Shown here one piece after another: positions 1 to 9,125 of a DNA stretch of 64,000 bases. The translations under genes were made by a program, and so were the position numbers. The DNA is from Metabacillus schmidteae (GTDB lineage: Bacteria > Bacillota > Bacilli > Bacillales > Bacillaceae), in assembly GCF_903166545.1 (NCBI RefSeq), contig NZ_CAESCH010000001.1, positions 2,980,001-3,044,000 on the forward strand, in the 5' to 3' direction. Position 1 is the stretch's first letter, and each line of letters opens with the position of its first letter. The notes below the pieces were generated by a model. It searched no databases, was not told where the DNA came from, and saw nothing but the letters and a program-made list of their open reading frames with translations.

Positions 1-162
1 CCCCTCCTTTGTATCCCCTTTCATTATATAATTGTCGTGGGTTTGGTTCAAATGGATTGGTGTTCTTTAAATTAAAACCAATAGGCAATTCCTATTTAGT
101 TATGAGGAAATACCTCTTTTGTTATTGTATAGAAAGAACCAAGACGTTGTCCTACGCATTTT

Positions 163-654
163 CTAAAACGGCACTTTATATCTAGTAACTCTTAAATGTC
201 TAAATGAAATATATAGTGATAATAAACCATTCAAAGCCAACAAGATAACAATTATTTTAGTAAGTAAAGCAACATCAGCTGCAAATACTGTTATCGAATG
301 CCATGGTGAACCCGTACCATAGATTAGTAAAGGAATGATAGCAACAGATAAAATGAGTTGAATACTACCGGAGATACGCCATACATTTATTTTGCGAATT
401 TTTCTTGATTTAATCTTTACAAGTAGATAAATGAACATTCCAAAAAGCAGGCATCCAATCCCTATTAAAATGAATTGAGTAATAGGCTTGAATGGAGGGA
501 TATCAACTGGCTCCTCTCCATTTAATAGATTGATAATCCCTTGCTTTAGGAATATTAGTCCCTCTTCTTCTAAAATATGATTTTTATTAGTAAGAATCAC
601 ACCACCCCAACCTTTTTCCGGGATATAGAATACTTCTGCATGTGAATCAGGCGT
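163..654 (-). pseudogene. C-terminal remnant of membrane serine hydrolase (beta-lactamase family)
   Basis: An open frame on the minus strand reads TPDSHAEVFYIPEKGWG and then a tail with three hydrophobic segments. The SHAEVFYIPEKGWG..LTN block is the kind of sequence that closes the beta-lactamase/PBP-like fold in membrane-anchored Bacillus serine hydrolases, where it is followed by TM helices. The whole catalytic domain (SxxK, YxN) is missing. Upstream, the frame runs straight into the HAAS gene in another reading frame. I read this as the 3' end of a gene that lost its first several hundred codons by deletion. The protein is unlikely to be made. Confidence 0.6.
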
Positions 655-1033
655 TAAATGAACTGTCAGTATTTTGCGGATTAAAGGATTCCGTTAAAAA
701 CATAGAGAGTAATAGCTGGGAGCCAAGGTAGGTAAGGATTAAAGAAAAGAATCCTATTACAAATAAAACACCTGTTTTACTTTTTGATTTTCGTACCTGC
801 TTTATTTCTGAATGAAGATCTTTTCCATAGATCTCTAAAAAATCCTTTATAAAGTCTTGCGTATCACCTAAATCCTCTAAGCTATCTCTCCCGTGTTCAC
901 GAGATTCCTGAATATGTTCCAGAAGTTGCTGTTTAATATTCCTTCTAGCTTTTGTACTTATTTGATATTGTCTTAATTCATCAAGAACTTCGTTTAAAAA
1001 TTGTTGTTCTTCCCTGTTCAATTTCATATTCAT
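647..1033 (-). CDS. HAAS-domain membrane protein, C-terminus probably truncated
   Basis: The protein has about 128 residues, with an N-terminal helical region of the HAAS/DUF1700 type (LNREEQQFLNEVLDELR...) and one hydrophobic segment (GVLFVIGFFSLILTYLGSQLL). The start at 1033 overlaps the PadR stop as ATGA and has an AAGGAGATC ribosome site, so the two are translationally coupled. HAAS proteins are usually the partner of a PadR regulator, which fits. Typical family members carry several TM segments. Here the frame stops just after the first, where serine-hydrolase sequence begins, so the C-terminus looks cut by the same deletion that destroyed the hydrolase. Confidence 0.65.
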   Translation of the reverse strand: MNMKLNREEQQFLNEVLDELRQYQISTKARRNIKQQLLEHIQESREHGRDSLEDLGDTQDFIKDFLEIYGKDLHSEIKQVRKSKSKTGVLFVIGFFSLILTYLGSQLLLSMFLTESFNPQNTDSSFNA

Positions 1034-1371
1034 TTCAACTGATCTCCTTTCAACCCACTTTGCAGTAAAGATTTTATATCTTGTTGTAACTCCAACCACT
1101 CATTGATTTTTATCTGAAGATGCTTTTTTCCTTTTTCATTGATTTCATAATAAACTCTAACCTTTCCGTTATCTGTCATTTCCCGATATGTATCAACCCA
1201 CTCTTGATCTTTAAGTTTAGTCAAAATGGGATAAATACTTCCTACTCCTTTCAGCTTTAAATTATGTTCTTCAAGCTCCTTCATAATTTCATAACCATAG
1301 CTTTTTTCTTTTGACAAAATAGATAATACACACATTTCTAAGTGACCTTTAATTAAACTTGTTCTATCCAT
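1030..1371 (-). CDS. PadR-family transcriptional regulator
   Basis: 113 residues, normal for a short PadR protein. The winged helix is visible in KGHLEMCVLSILSKEKSYGYEI..., followed by the wing region GVGSIYPILTKLKDQEWV and a C-terminal dimerisation helix. PadR proteins are ligand-responsive repressors, often of membrane or efflux genes and usually autoregulated. A perfect 9+9 palindrome lies about 20 bp upstream of its start and would cover its promoter. The downstream overlap with the HAAS gene is a standard PadR/HAAS pair. The inducer is not evident. Confidence 0.85.
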   Translation of the reverse strand: MDRTSLIKGHLEMCVLSILSKEKSYGYEIMKELEEHNLKLKGVGSIYPILTKLKDQEWVDTYREMTDNGKVRVYYEINEKGKKHLQIKINEWLELQQDIKSLLQSGLKGDQLK

Positions 1372-1390
1372 AGGATAAATTTAACAAAAT

Positions 1391-1413
1391 TATATACTTC
1401 TTTCAAGTATATA
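1391..1413. promoter_or_regulatory. Likely PadR operator palindrome
   Basis: TATATACTT, a 5-bp spacer (CTTTC), then AAGTATATA: a perfect 9-bp inverted repeat 20 bp before the PadR start. AT-rich inverted repeats of this size are typical PadR binding sites, so autorepression is the simplest reading. Binding itself is inferred. Confidence 0.55.
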
Positions 1414-1597
1414 TTCGAAAAAACTAGTAAAATTCTGGAATTTATTTATCTGCATTCATTTCTTTGGCTGTTTTGTAGATTTCACTATGGCTACAGCCAT
1501 TTTTAACTTTAGAACTAATATTTAAAAGTGGAACCAATGGTCTATTTATTCGTAAGATTCGTATGATAGAGTTAACAAAACGAATTAGAGGTGGATA

Positions 1598-2584
1598 ATG
1601 AAAGCAATTGTGTATACCAATTATGGTCCCCCCGACGTTCTTCAACAGAAAGAGGTAGAGAAACCTATCCCTAAAGAAAATGAGATTTTGGTAAAAGTAA
1701 AAGCCACAACCGTAACAGTAGCAGATATTCGATCACGGAGTTTTACCGTTCCTCCCGCTTTTTGGCTGCCTGCCCGAATAACACTTGGCTTTAGACAACC
1801 AAAAAAAGAGATATTAGGGATGGAGTTAGCTGGAGAAATTGAGTCTGTTGGAAAAGATGTCACAAGGTTTAAGGTGGGTGACCAAGTTTTTGCAGCATCT
1901 CTCTCGGGGTTTGGTGCTTATGCAGAATATAAATGTTTATCAGAAGATGGTCCTGTATCTATTAAACCTTCAAATATTACTTTTGGGGAAGCTGCTGCCA
2001 TTCCAATTGGAGCACGAACAGCGTTGTATTTTATAAGGAAAGCAAATATCCAAAACGAACAAAAGGTTCTCGTGTATGGTGCGTCAGGAAGTGTAGGAAG
2101 TTATGCCGTTCAAATTGCCAAGTATTTCGGAGCGAACGTTACAGGGGTATGCAGTACTGCAAACTTGGAATTGGTTAAATCACTGGGAGCAGACAAAGTA
2201 ATAGATTATACAGCAGAAGATTTTTCTAGTAAGGGTGAGTCTTATGATGTGATCTTTGAAGCAGTAAACAAGAGTTCCTTTTCAGCTTGTATGAAGGTGT
2301 TAAAGAAAGGCGGTACCTATATTAATGTCACTGAACCGCTGCCAGATGATCAAATGCTATGGACTCATTTGACAAGCAGCAAAAAATTGTTATTGAGTCG
2401 AAATGCACCTGAAACTTCAGAAGCACTGGACTTTCTTAAGGAACTTGTTGAGAATGAGAAATTGAAGGTTGTCGTTGATAGGTATTATGAGTTTGATGAG
2501 ATTGTTGAGGCTCATCGTTATGTGGAGAAAGGGCATAAGATAGGGAATGTTGTGGTAAATGTGGGAGATAATTTAAAATCCTAA
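1598..2584 (+). CDS. NAD(P)H quinone oxidoreductase-like MDR enzyme
   Basis: 328 residues of the medium-chain dehydrogenase/reductase superfamily. The N-terminal GroES-like catalytic domain spans about 1-130, and the Rossmann domain follows with its nucleotide loop at YGASGSVGSYAVQIAKYFGA (about 155-175). The cysteines and histidine of zinc alcohol dehydrogenases are not in place, so the zinc-free quinone oxidoreductase branch is most likely. It would reduce quinones or enones with NADPH in the cytosol. AGAGGTGG sits just before the ATG. It diverges from the PadR gene, so PadR control is possible but not shown. Confidence 0.8.
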   Translation: MKAIVYTNYGPPDVLQQKEVEKPIPKENEILVKVKATTVTVADIRSRSFTVPPAFWLPARITLGFRQPKKEILGMELAGEIESVGKDVTRFKVGDQVFAASLSGFGAYAEYKCLSEDGPVSIKPSNITFGEAAAIPIGARTALYFIRKANIQNEQKVLVYGASGSVGSYAVQIAKYFGANVTGVCSTANLELVKSLGADKVIDYTAEDFSSKGESYDVIFEAVNKSSFSACMKVLKKGGTYINVTEPLPDDQMLWTHLTSSKKLLLSRNAPETSEALDFLKELVENEKLKVVVDRYYEFDEIVEAHRYVEKGHKIGNVVVNVGDNLKS

Positions 2585-2709
2585 ATTAATATAGACCTAA
2601 ATGACCGACCCTAGGTAAATAGGTCAGTAATGTAGATTACAATATTAAGAATCATAAGTTTGTGAATAAAAACTAATTTTAATGCCGTAAATAAGAATTT
2701 TATAATTGG

Positions 2710-2748
2710 AAAAATCACCTAATACTCAACAAATAATAGGTGATTTTT
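2710..2748. terminator. Bidirectional terminator
   Basis: AAAAATCACCTA and TAGGTGATTTTT form a 12-bp stem with a 15-nt loop and A/T runs on both sides. It lies between two convergent genes (MDR enzyme and HPr), so it can stop both transcripts. Confidence 0.75.
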
Positions 2749-2829
2749 GATTGTTTACTAATATCATTAATAATTTATTTACAATTCCAATCAATGGTGA
2801 ATTTTGAATTATCAAACTTGAAACTGAAT

Positions 2830-3096
2830 TTAAACTCCTAATCCTTCTATTTTCATCATTTCGTCAATATTTGCTAATACTTGTTCTTCATCATCGCCTT
2901 GAGCAATTATTTTAATCGTTTCTCCCTCTGGGATTCCTAGAGACATTACACCCAGAATTGATTTTAAATCTATCTGTTTTCCTTTATACTCAATTAATAC
3001 ATCTGAAGAATAAGGCGTAACCATGTTAACTAATAAGGTTGCTGGTCTCGCATGAATTCCAGAGTCGCTAATGATTTTATATACTTTTTCAACCAT
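2830..3096 (-). CDS. HPr-family phosphocarrier protein
   Basis: 88 residues, the normal HPr length. The phosphorylatable histidine lies in SGIHARPATLLV near residue 15, and the helix with KSILGVMSLGIPEGE (about 45-60) contains the usual regulatory-serine position (LKSILGVMSLG). It receives phosphate from PEP through Enzyme I and passes it to an EIIA. It is the last gene of the PTS operon, well away from any ptsI, so it is a dedicated paralogue and not the general ptsH. It may serve this operon alone. Confidence 0.88.
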   Translation of the reverse strand: MVEKVYKIISDSGIHARPATLLVNMVTPYSSDVLIEYKGKQIDLKSILGVMSLGIPEGETIKIIAQGDDEEQVLANIDEMMKIEGLGV

Positions 3097-3152
3097 ATTA
3101 TTTCCTCCGTTTCTATTAAAACTTTAATAATTCTCTTTATTTAGATTTGATT

Positions 3153-3779
3153 TCAAATTTCTTTGCTAGTTTTTGTCATGCACCATCTTCTTAGATCTTC
3201 TACCAACATAGAATAATTCACTTTTGTAAAATCTGATACATCCACTTCATATAATTTTCCTAATTCAAACGTTTCATACCCTCTTGTTGTGCACCTATTG
3301 ATAAACTCTTCATAGGTTAATAAATTATCCGCATTCCTTCTATTAGGTAAATGATCTCCTTTTTTGTAAGAATTCACAATGTGACTCAGATGCCTTGTCG
3401 GATCCAAATCTCGCTTCTTTTGTCGATCAAACAAAACTTCTAAGTCTGCAATTAGCCGAATAGTAACGACCTCATAACCATATTTTTCTACCAATTTCTG
3501 AATATGAGGTTTTTGTTTCTGACTAAAAGGATAATCCGACATCATATTTTTACCTACTTGCATTTGCTGTTCCATTATTTCATAGTACTTCGTCCATGCT
3601 ATCTTTTCGATCTCCTGCTTTTCTTCTAAATTATGAAAACCATACATATCAAAGTAATATTCTTTCAAGCTATCCTGAGAAAGGTTATAAAATGTTCCTA
3701 ATTTACTTTGAATGATATTACTTAGGTAGGTTTTTCCTGTTCCTGGTAAACCGGCTAATAAGATTAAGACTTTATCCAT
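3153..3779 (-). CDS. P-loop kinase/ATPase-like protein of the PTS operon
   Basis: 208 residues with an N-terminal Walker A LLAGLPGTGKTYLSN (about 7-20). Its overall size and a lid-like arginine-rich segment (FDRQKKRDLDPTRH, about 113-126) resemble the small AAA_33/zeta-like kinases that phosphorylate metabolites. The true substrate is unknown. It sits between the aldolase and HPr genes, so phosphorylation of a pathway sugar or regulation of the operon is possible. No membrane segment or signal peptide is seen. Confidence 0.65.
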   Translation of the reverse strand: MDKVLILLAGLPGTGKTYLSNIIQSKLGTFYNLSQDSLKEYYFDMYGFHNLEEKQEIEKIAWTKYYEIMEQQMQVGKNMMSDYPFSQKQKPHIQKLVEKYGYEVVTIRLIADLEVLFDRQKKRDLDPTRHLSHIVNSYKKGDHLPNRRNADNLLTYEEFINRCTTRGYETFELGKLYEVDVSDFTKVNYSMLVEDLRRWCMTKTSKEI

Positions 3780-3874
3780 CCTACCACCTCATCATCTAAT
3801 GAATATAGAAAGAGTATAAGGAATTCCCTATACTCACTTCATCAGCCACATTATCAATATCCTATTGAAAAAGA

Positions 3875-4759
3875 TTATTGAACTTTTTCATAATTATTTA
3901 GTTGAAAGGTACGGTCTTTCTTATTCATGAAGATGGCAATTTTATGTTTGACAATTTCTTTTACTGCCTTATTACAGGGAATTATATTATGTCGTAATGA
4001 TTTAGTTATTTTTGTTTCTCCGAATGTTTCTTTTGCTGTTTGTGTCCACGCTACTAACAGTTCAGTTCCAACATTAAATTTACGAATTCCGTTATGAATT
4101 AATTCAGGAATATCCTTTTCATTTACACCTGTACCTCCATGAATAACTAAAGGTACATCTACTGCAGCATTAATTTCTTTTAGTAGTGGCAGATTTACTT
4201 CTGTTTTAGATTTATATTGCCCATGATTAGTACCAATCGCAATAGCCAGAGCGTCTACCCCTGTTGCTTTAACAAACTCTTCTGCATCTTTTGGATCGGT
4301 ATAAACCTTATCATTCTCGTCTACATGAATCCCTTCTTCAGTACCTCCGATAGTCCCTAGTTCGCCCTCTACTGAAACACCATATTTGTGTGCATATGCC
4401 ACTACTGCTCTTGTCTTCATAATGTTTTCTTTAAATGGTAAATGAGAACCATCATACATCACTGATGTATATCCTTTATCAATTGCCTCTTTAATATCAT
4501 CAAAATCCCTTGCATGGTCTAAATGTAATACTACATCTACCATTTCATTTGATGCCATGGATTTACATACAGCTACAAAATTTTCATGACCAATATATTT
4601 CGCAGTATCGATACTTGTTTGAATAATTATTGGTGCTCCTAATTCTTTTGCTGCACGTATCATGTCAGGTAACATCTCTAAATTATGTGCATTAAATGAA
4701 CCAACTGTATAATTCAATTGTTCTGCCATACGTGTAACTTCTTTTAATGTTGTGTACAT
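3875..4759 (-). CDS. Class II ketose-bisphosphate aldolase (GatY/FbaA family)
   Basis: 294 residues, typical for class II aldolases. Metal-binding and active-site blocks are present: VVLHLDHARDF near residue 80 (second zinc-site histidine), VEGELGTIGG near 132, AIAIGTNHGQYK near 176 and PLVIHGGTGV near 205. The enzyme would cleave a ketose 1-phosphate or 1,6-bisphosphate to dihydroxyacetone phosphate plus an aldehyde, using Zn2+. Within the PTS operon it is the obvious catabolic step after uptake. The substrate cannot be told from sequence. Its C-terminal tail (KDRTFQLNNYEKVQ) is unusual for the family. Confidence 0.85.
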   Translation of the reverse strand: MYTTLKEVTRMAEQLNYTVGSFNAHNLEMLPDMIRAAKELGAPIIIQTSIDTAKYIGHENFVAVCKSMASNEMVDVVLHLDHARDFDDIKEAIDKGYTSVMYDGSHLPFKENIMKTRAVVAYAHKYGVSVEGELGTIGGTEEGIHVDENDKVYTDPKDAEEFVKATGVDALAIAIGTNHGQYKSKTEVNLPLLKEINAAVDVPLVIHGGTGVNEKDIPELIHNGIRKFNVGTELLVAWTQTAKETFGETKITKSLRHNIIPCNKAVKEIVKHKIAIFMNKKDRTFQLNNYEKVQ

Positions 4760-4801
4760 GATTAATTAATCTCCTTTTATTATGAACTTTTATTTTCTTT
4801 C

Positions 4802-5200
4802 TTATCTCACACCTCGTGTAACTTCCTTTGAAACTTGCATCATTTGATCCATTTTCTTTAGGTATATTTGTAATGCTTCGTTATCATTTACTTTGGCAGC
4901 CTCTGCACGCTTCTTGTTATATAGTTTTAATAATGTTTTGTAGCCATTTCCTAATGTTTTTTTGGTCTCAATACTTTTTTCTAACGAATCAATTGCATGG
5001 TCTTCTTCACCCAGCTCATGAAATGCCAGACCAATCTCCTCATACATTTTTGCTTGTTCTTCTCCCCCAGCTTGATTCAGCTTCTCTTTTTTAAGAGAGA
5101 TCATGTGTAGTAATTCTTCTTTTCGTTCTGATGTTAGCACTGCCTCTTCGACTACTTCCTTTTTCGGTTCTTTCGATTTCTTCTTACCAAATCCAAACAT
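4802..5200 (-). CDS. Small TPR-like cytosolic protein, function unknown
   Basis: 132 residues. A lysine-rich N-terminus (MFGFGKKKSKEPKK) precedes a helical array at about 50-90 (YEEIGLAFHELGEEDHAIDSLEKSIE) that reads as one clear tetratricopeptide repeat and a second weaker one. There is no signal peptide or membrane segment. It sits between the IIC and aldolase genes with short gaps, so it is co-transcribed with the PTS. A scaffold or regulatory role is a guess. Confidence 0.6.
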   Translation of the reverse strand: MFGFGKKKSKEPKKEVVEEAVLTSERKEELLHMISLKKEKLNQAGGEEQAKMYEEIGLAFHELGEEDHAIDSLEKSIETKKTLGNGYKTLLKLYNKKRAEAAKVNDNEALQIYLKKMDQMMQVSKEVTRGVR

Positions 5201-5230
5201 TTTTTATCCTCCTACTCTCTTTCTCACATT

Positions 5231-6520
5231 CTAGAAAGCTTTTAAAAGTGGACCAATAATCCATGCATAAAGTAATGCAGCTGATACTGTATCGACATCT
5301 GTAGCTGTTGCATTGACAAACCCCATTGAGTTGAAAGTCGTTACTAACAGTGCTGGTAATAATGTAATAAAGAAACCATGTACAATACCGCCAATAATAG
5401 CTCCGCGTATACCGCCTGTTAAGTTACCGAAGATACCGGCAGTCCCACCAGCGAAGAAAGCTGTAAGCATACCTGGCAGGATCATTGCCAACCCAAAGAC
5501 TGGTAAGACAAACATGGCAATAATGGAACCTATAGTCGTTGTAATAAACCCAACAATGACAGCATTAGGACTGTACGGGAAAAGAACTGGACAATCTAAT
5601 GCAGGCTTAGCATTAGGAACCAAGCGCATCGCAATCCCTCTAAATGCCGGAACAATTTCACCTAGCAATAAACGAACCCCAGCTAGTAAAACATACACTC
5701 CAACTACGAATTGGATAGATTGTAAGAAAGCAAACATTAAATAATGCGTATCTCCTGATAATGAAGAAGCGAACTCTTCACCTGCAAACGCTGCTGTAAT
5801 AATAAAAAGCGGAGTCATGACGACCATCAAAGATAAATAGGTATCTTGTAAAAATTCAAATTGAGCTGGTAATTTCAAATCTTCAACAGATTTTTTCTTT
5901 TCGCCTTTTCCGCCAACTAGCTTCGCTACACCTGCTTCAAACACATACCCAACCGTACAAAAGTGTCCTAATGCAATATCATCCATACCAGTAATCTTAC
6001 GAACAAATGGCTGTGCAATCGCAGGCATTGCTACCGCAAAGACGCCGCCAATGAAGCCGCCTACTACTATCAATGCAATTCCGCGTAAACCTGCAAAGTA
6101 ACCAAAAACAGTTGTCATCGTAGCCATCCAAAGAATAGCCTGGCCTGTTAAAAAGATGTATTTCCATCTAGTGAACCTTGCAATTAATATATTAAAAACA
6201 AAGATAGCTAAGAAGGTTAGTGCGATATCACGCCCCAAGCCTAACTCATTCATTGCTTGGCCGTTAATCGCTTCAATCGAAGGAATAATCCCTTGCATAT
6301 GAAAACCTTCTGTGAAAATTTTGCCAAAATAGATTAAACTTCCAACAATAATGCTAGAACCTGCTGACAATACCATGAATCCTAGCATCGTCTTAAATGA
6401 TCCAGAAATCACTTGCCCTGCTGATTTCTTTTGTAATAATAATCCCAACATGGCAATCAATGCGATTGTGACTGCTGCTTGAGTTAAAATATTCTCGATA
6501 ATGAAGTTTACGATACTCAT
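5231..6520 (-). CDS. PTS ascorbate-type transporter subunit IIC (UlaA/SgaT family)
   Basis: 429 residues, strongly hydrophobic with about ten or more membrane segments, matching the L-ascorbate IIC family in length and in blocks such as NILTQAAVTIALIAMLGL at the N-terminus and ALDCPVLFPYSPNAVIVGF near residue 310. It is the membrane channel of a PTS permease and works with the adjacent IIB. Family members carry substrates other than ascorbate. The kinase and aldolase here, and the lack of ulaD/E/F-type genes, suggest a different sugar or polyol. Confidence 0.87.
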   Translation of the reverse strand: MSIVNFIIENILTQAAVTIALIAMLGLLLQKKSAGQVISGSFKTMLGFMVLSAGSSIIVGSLIYFGKIFTEGFHMQGIIPSIEAINGQAMNELGLGRDIALTFLAIFVFNILIARFTRWKYIFLTGQAILWMATMTTVFGYFAGLRGIALIVVGGFIGGVFAVAMPAIAQPFVRKITGMDDIALGHFCTVGYVFEAGVAKLVGGKGEKKKSVEDLKLPAQFEFLQDTYLSLMVVMTPLFIITAAFAGEEFASSLSGDTHYLMFAFLQSIQFVVGVYVLLAGVRLLLGEIVPAFRGIAMRLVPNAKPALDCPVLFPYSPNAVIVGFITTTIGSIIAMFVLPVFGLAMILPGMLTAFFAGGTAGIFGNLTGGIRGAIIGGIVHGFFITLLPALLVTTFNSMGFVNATATDVDTVSAALLYAWIIGPLLKAF

Positions 6521-6557
6521 CTTTTAACCCCCTTCTCTTATTAGCTCTCCATTATTT

Positions 6558-6866
6558 TTAAACTAAGACTCCCTTTTCTTTTAATATCGGGGTGATTTTT
6601 TCTTCAATCTCTGGTTTAGATACAATATTTCTCAAATAAACAATTGTCGTTAGTTTGGGATCCACTGTAAACTTTTCAAATTGAGATTTAAAATTCTGTG
6701 CCGTAATAATAATATCGGGCTTTACTGAAACGGCAGAGGAGATATCACTATGATCAAGTTTGGCATTGACACCTAATTTGCTTAACACATCTTCTGCCGC
6801 CATTTGACAAGCAAAACTGCTTCCTAAACCCGCTCCACAAACAAATAAAATCGATAACTTTTTCAT
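6558..6866 (-). CDS. PTS sugar transporter subunit IIB (SgaB/UlaB-like)
   Basis: 102 residues. The phosphocysteine loop is at the N-terminus (LFVCGAGLGSSFACQM, Cys10), followed by the alternating strands of a IIB fold with PDIIITAQNF near 50-60. It accepts phosphate from an EIIA and passes it to the sugar carried by the adjacent IIC. The gene lies 37 bp upstream of IIC in the same direction and has a good ribosome site (GGAGAGAG). Confidence 0.88.
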   Translation of the reverse strand: MKKLSILFVCGAGLGSSFACQMAAEDVLSKLGVNAKLDHSDISSAVSVKPDIIITAQNFKSQFEKFTVDPKLTTIVYLRNIVSKPEIEEKITPILKEKGVLV

Positions 6867-6932
6867 TTCACTCTCTCCTTTTTCATTTTGGGATTATTTA
6901 TTCATAAATTCCTATTATTTCCATTACATCCT

Positions 6933-9041
6933 TCACTCCATCACTTTACTTCCATATAACACCTGTTTAAATGTACTTACATCTTGTGCTGTAATTAATT
7001 GGTCTAATTTTTCTTCATCATTAATTAACGCAATCAGATTTTTCATGATATTTAGATGGGAGTAAGAATTCACTGCTGCTAGACAAAATACAATCTTCAC
7101 CGGATCATTATCCGGATTTCCGAAATTCACCGGATCCTTTAACGTCATGACACTAACCCCTAATTTATTTACGCCGTCTTCCGGTCTTGCATGTGCTAAT
7201 GCTAAATGCTTTCCTACCACTATATATGGCCCATAATCTTCAACTGACTTAATCATGGCGTCAATATATCTCTCTTCAATAACCTCTTCAATGACCAAGT
7301 GCTGAGCAGTTTTTATGATTGTATCTCTCCAATCTTTACATTCTTGGTTTAGTAGAATGTTGGAATCACTCAAAATATCCTGCAACATCGGCTGTATCTC
7401 CCTTGTATTAATTTTTAGATGATGTTCTTTAAATGTTTCTTCTACCTTTTGATAGCTTTCCTTCGTAACCTTGCCACCGCTTTCAACAATTAAAGTAAGA
7501 ATATCCTGCATGAGCTTTGTAGCATCCACTTTATTGGATACGGTTCTTCTCTTATCCTTATTTTTGAATAAAAAATCTTTAATTTCCTTTTTATCGCTTT
7601 CTCTTAAAATTGGATTAAGCATCAAGACAGGCTTTCTTTGATAATCTATTGAAATGGTTGTAAAAACCAAATCAACATCTAGCTTGTCAATAAAAGCTAA
7701 TTCATACGTACTCAATACCGCTACAATCTCGATATTGAATTGCTCCTTCAAATTCGCTGCCAACAGTTTACCAGTTGAAATTCCGTGATTACACAGAACA
7801 ACAGCCTGATAAACATGATGTTCTTTTTGCTTAATTTGGCTCGCAGAAGTTGAAAAGTAGACAGTCAAAAATCCAATCTCATCATCTAGTAATGGTTTTT
7901 GAATGTAACCCTCAATTTTCTTTCTAAAGCCTGTTATTGCTTGATAAATCTCAATATAAGACTCTTTAATCGTATTTTTTAACGGATTAAACACCTGAAG
8001 ATCATTCTTTGCCCTGCTTAATAAACCTGTAATATGCCTATATAACCCTTCATATAAATCTTCTTCTCTCTGAGAAAATGGAATTCTAGTTACCTTTTCC
8101 ACATGTTCAATTAATTGAATAGCTAATAACTGTGCGGTAACCCAATCGAAGGAATTATTCATATCCTTTGGATTAAAAGATTCAATTGTAAAGGTCGTAT
8201 ATTTGATTTCCTTTAGAGATGGATATAAGCCAAACTCTACACAAATCGAATCGACAAAATTTCTGACAAAACCTTCTCTGATTTCGCTTCGAACCTTTGA
8301 TAATTCAGTAAGTGTATTACCTTCTTGTAGCCGTTTTACCCATATACCTAGAAACAGAATGCTTTGATTTCTATACACATGATTAATCTCTACCTTAGAT
8401 TTTTCCATGACTTTGTCATAAAGCTTACTAATCGTCCTCAAAACATGTGCGTCCAAATAATCTAAGACAAATTGGTCTGCAAAGGTATTCACAGCGTCAA
8501 TATCTCGATATCCCATTAATAAATCAATATCTGTCATACTATTAATCACGTCGTACAACATGGAGCGTATTGATCGTTCATCACCTTTGAATACAATTCC
8601 TTGCTTCGTTAAACTCACGACAGAAATTCCGTAATCCTGTAGATATTGACGAAGTTTTCTCATATCCTCATCCATGGTACTTTTCGACACCTGAAGCTTT
8701 TCTTCCATTTCATAGAGCATTGTCGTTGTAGTCGTATTGGCAATATCTAAGAGTAAAGCAAGAAAACGTTCATTGGGACTATAAAAATCAGACTTTCTGT
8801 CATCCCCAATTTTAGAAATGATATCTTTACGATCCTCCTCAGACAATTCCAACTTCAACCCTTTTCCTCTAGTCGATGTAATGGAAGGATAATTATTATC
8901 AGCTAGATATTTATTAATCAGGGTCAATTCGTTACGAAATGTACGTTCACTAACATTGAACTCTTTACTCAAATCTTCACAAGTTAAAAAGGTATTTACT
9001 GACAAAAATCTAGTGAGTACACGCTGTGTCCTTTCTTTCAT
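6933..9041 (-). CDS. PRD-domain PTS regulator with EIIB and EIIA domains (MtlR/LicR-like)
   Basis: 702 residues from the ATG at 9041, chosen because AAAGGGG precedes it; an in-frame ATG 75 bp upstream lacks a ribosome site. The order is two helix-turn-helix domains (about 1-150), two PRDs (about 180-400), a EIIB-like domain with VLCNHGISTGK (about 420-510) and an EIIA domain with the catalytic-type histidine in LALAHARP (about 620). Such proteins activate PTS operons and are controlled by phosphorylation. It is the first gene of the operon. No stand-alone IIA is present, so its EIIA domain may also serve transport. Confidence 0.85.
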   Translation of the reverse strand: MKERTQRVLTRFLSVNTFLTCEDLSKEFNVSERTFRNELTLINKYLADNNYPSITSTRGKGLKLELSEEDRKDIISKIGDDRKSDFYSPNERFLALLLDIANTTTTTMLYEMEEKLQVSKSTMDEDMRKLRQYLQDYGISVVSLTKQGIVFKGDERSIRSMLYDVINSMTDIDLLMGYRDIDAVNTFADQFVLDYLDAHVLRTISKLYDKVMEKSKVEINHVYRNQSILFLGIWVKRLQEGNTLTELSKVRSEIREGFVRNFVDSICVEFGLYPSLKEIKYTTFTIESFNPKDMNNSFDWVTAQLLAIQLIEHVEKVTRIPFSQREEDLYEGLYRHITGLLSRAKNDLQVFNPLKNTIKESYIEIYQAITGFRKKIEGYIQKPLLDDEIGFLTVYFSTSASQIKQKEHHVYQAVVLCNHGISTGKLLAANLKEQFNIEIVAVLSTYELAFIDKLDVDLVFTTISIDYQRKPVLMLNPILRESDKKEIKDFLFKNKDKRRTVSNKVDATKLMQDILTLIVESGGKVTKESYQKVEETFKEHHLKINTREIQPMLQDILSDSNILLNQECKDWRDTIIKTAQHLVIEEVIEERYIDAMIKSVEDYGPYIVVGKHLALAHARPEDGVNKLGVSVMTLKDPVNFGNPDNDPVKIVFCLAAVNSYSHLNIMKNLIALINDEEKLDQLITAQDVSTFKQVLYGSKVME

Positions 9042-9065
9042 ATCTGTAACCCCTTTCACGATTTC

Positions 9066-9094
9066 ATTATAAGTCGAAATAATCAGATAGTTTA
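9066..9094 (-). promoter_or_regulatory. Possible promoter of the PTS operon
   Basis: On the minus strand TATAAT (9071-9066) lies 25 bp before the chosen ATG. The -35 region at the expected spacing (TAAACT) is poor, as is common for activator-dependent promoters. This is a motif reading only. Confidence 0.35.
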
Positions 9095-9125
9095 GTACAT
9101 CTTTTTGCAAGTTCAATTTGCAAAT

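Noticed and set aside
1442..1645. 67-codon minus-strand frame before the MDR enzyme
   Set aside because: It overlaps the MDR start and its ribosome site on the opposite strand, has no ribosome site of its own and matches nothing I know.
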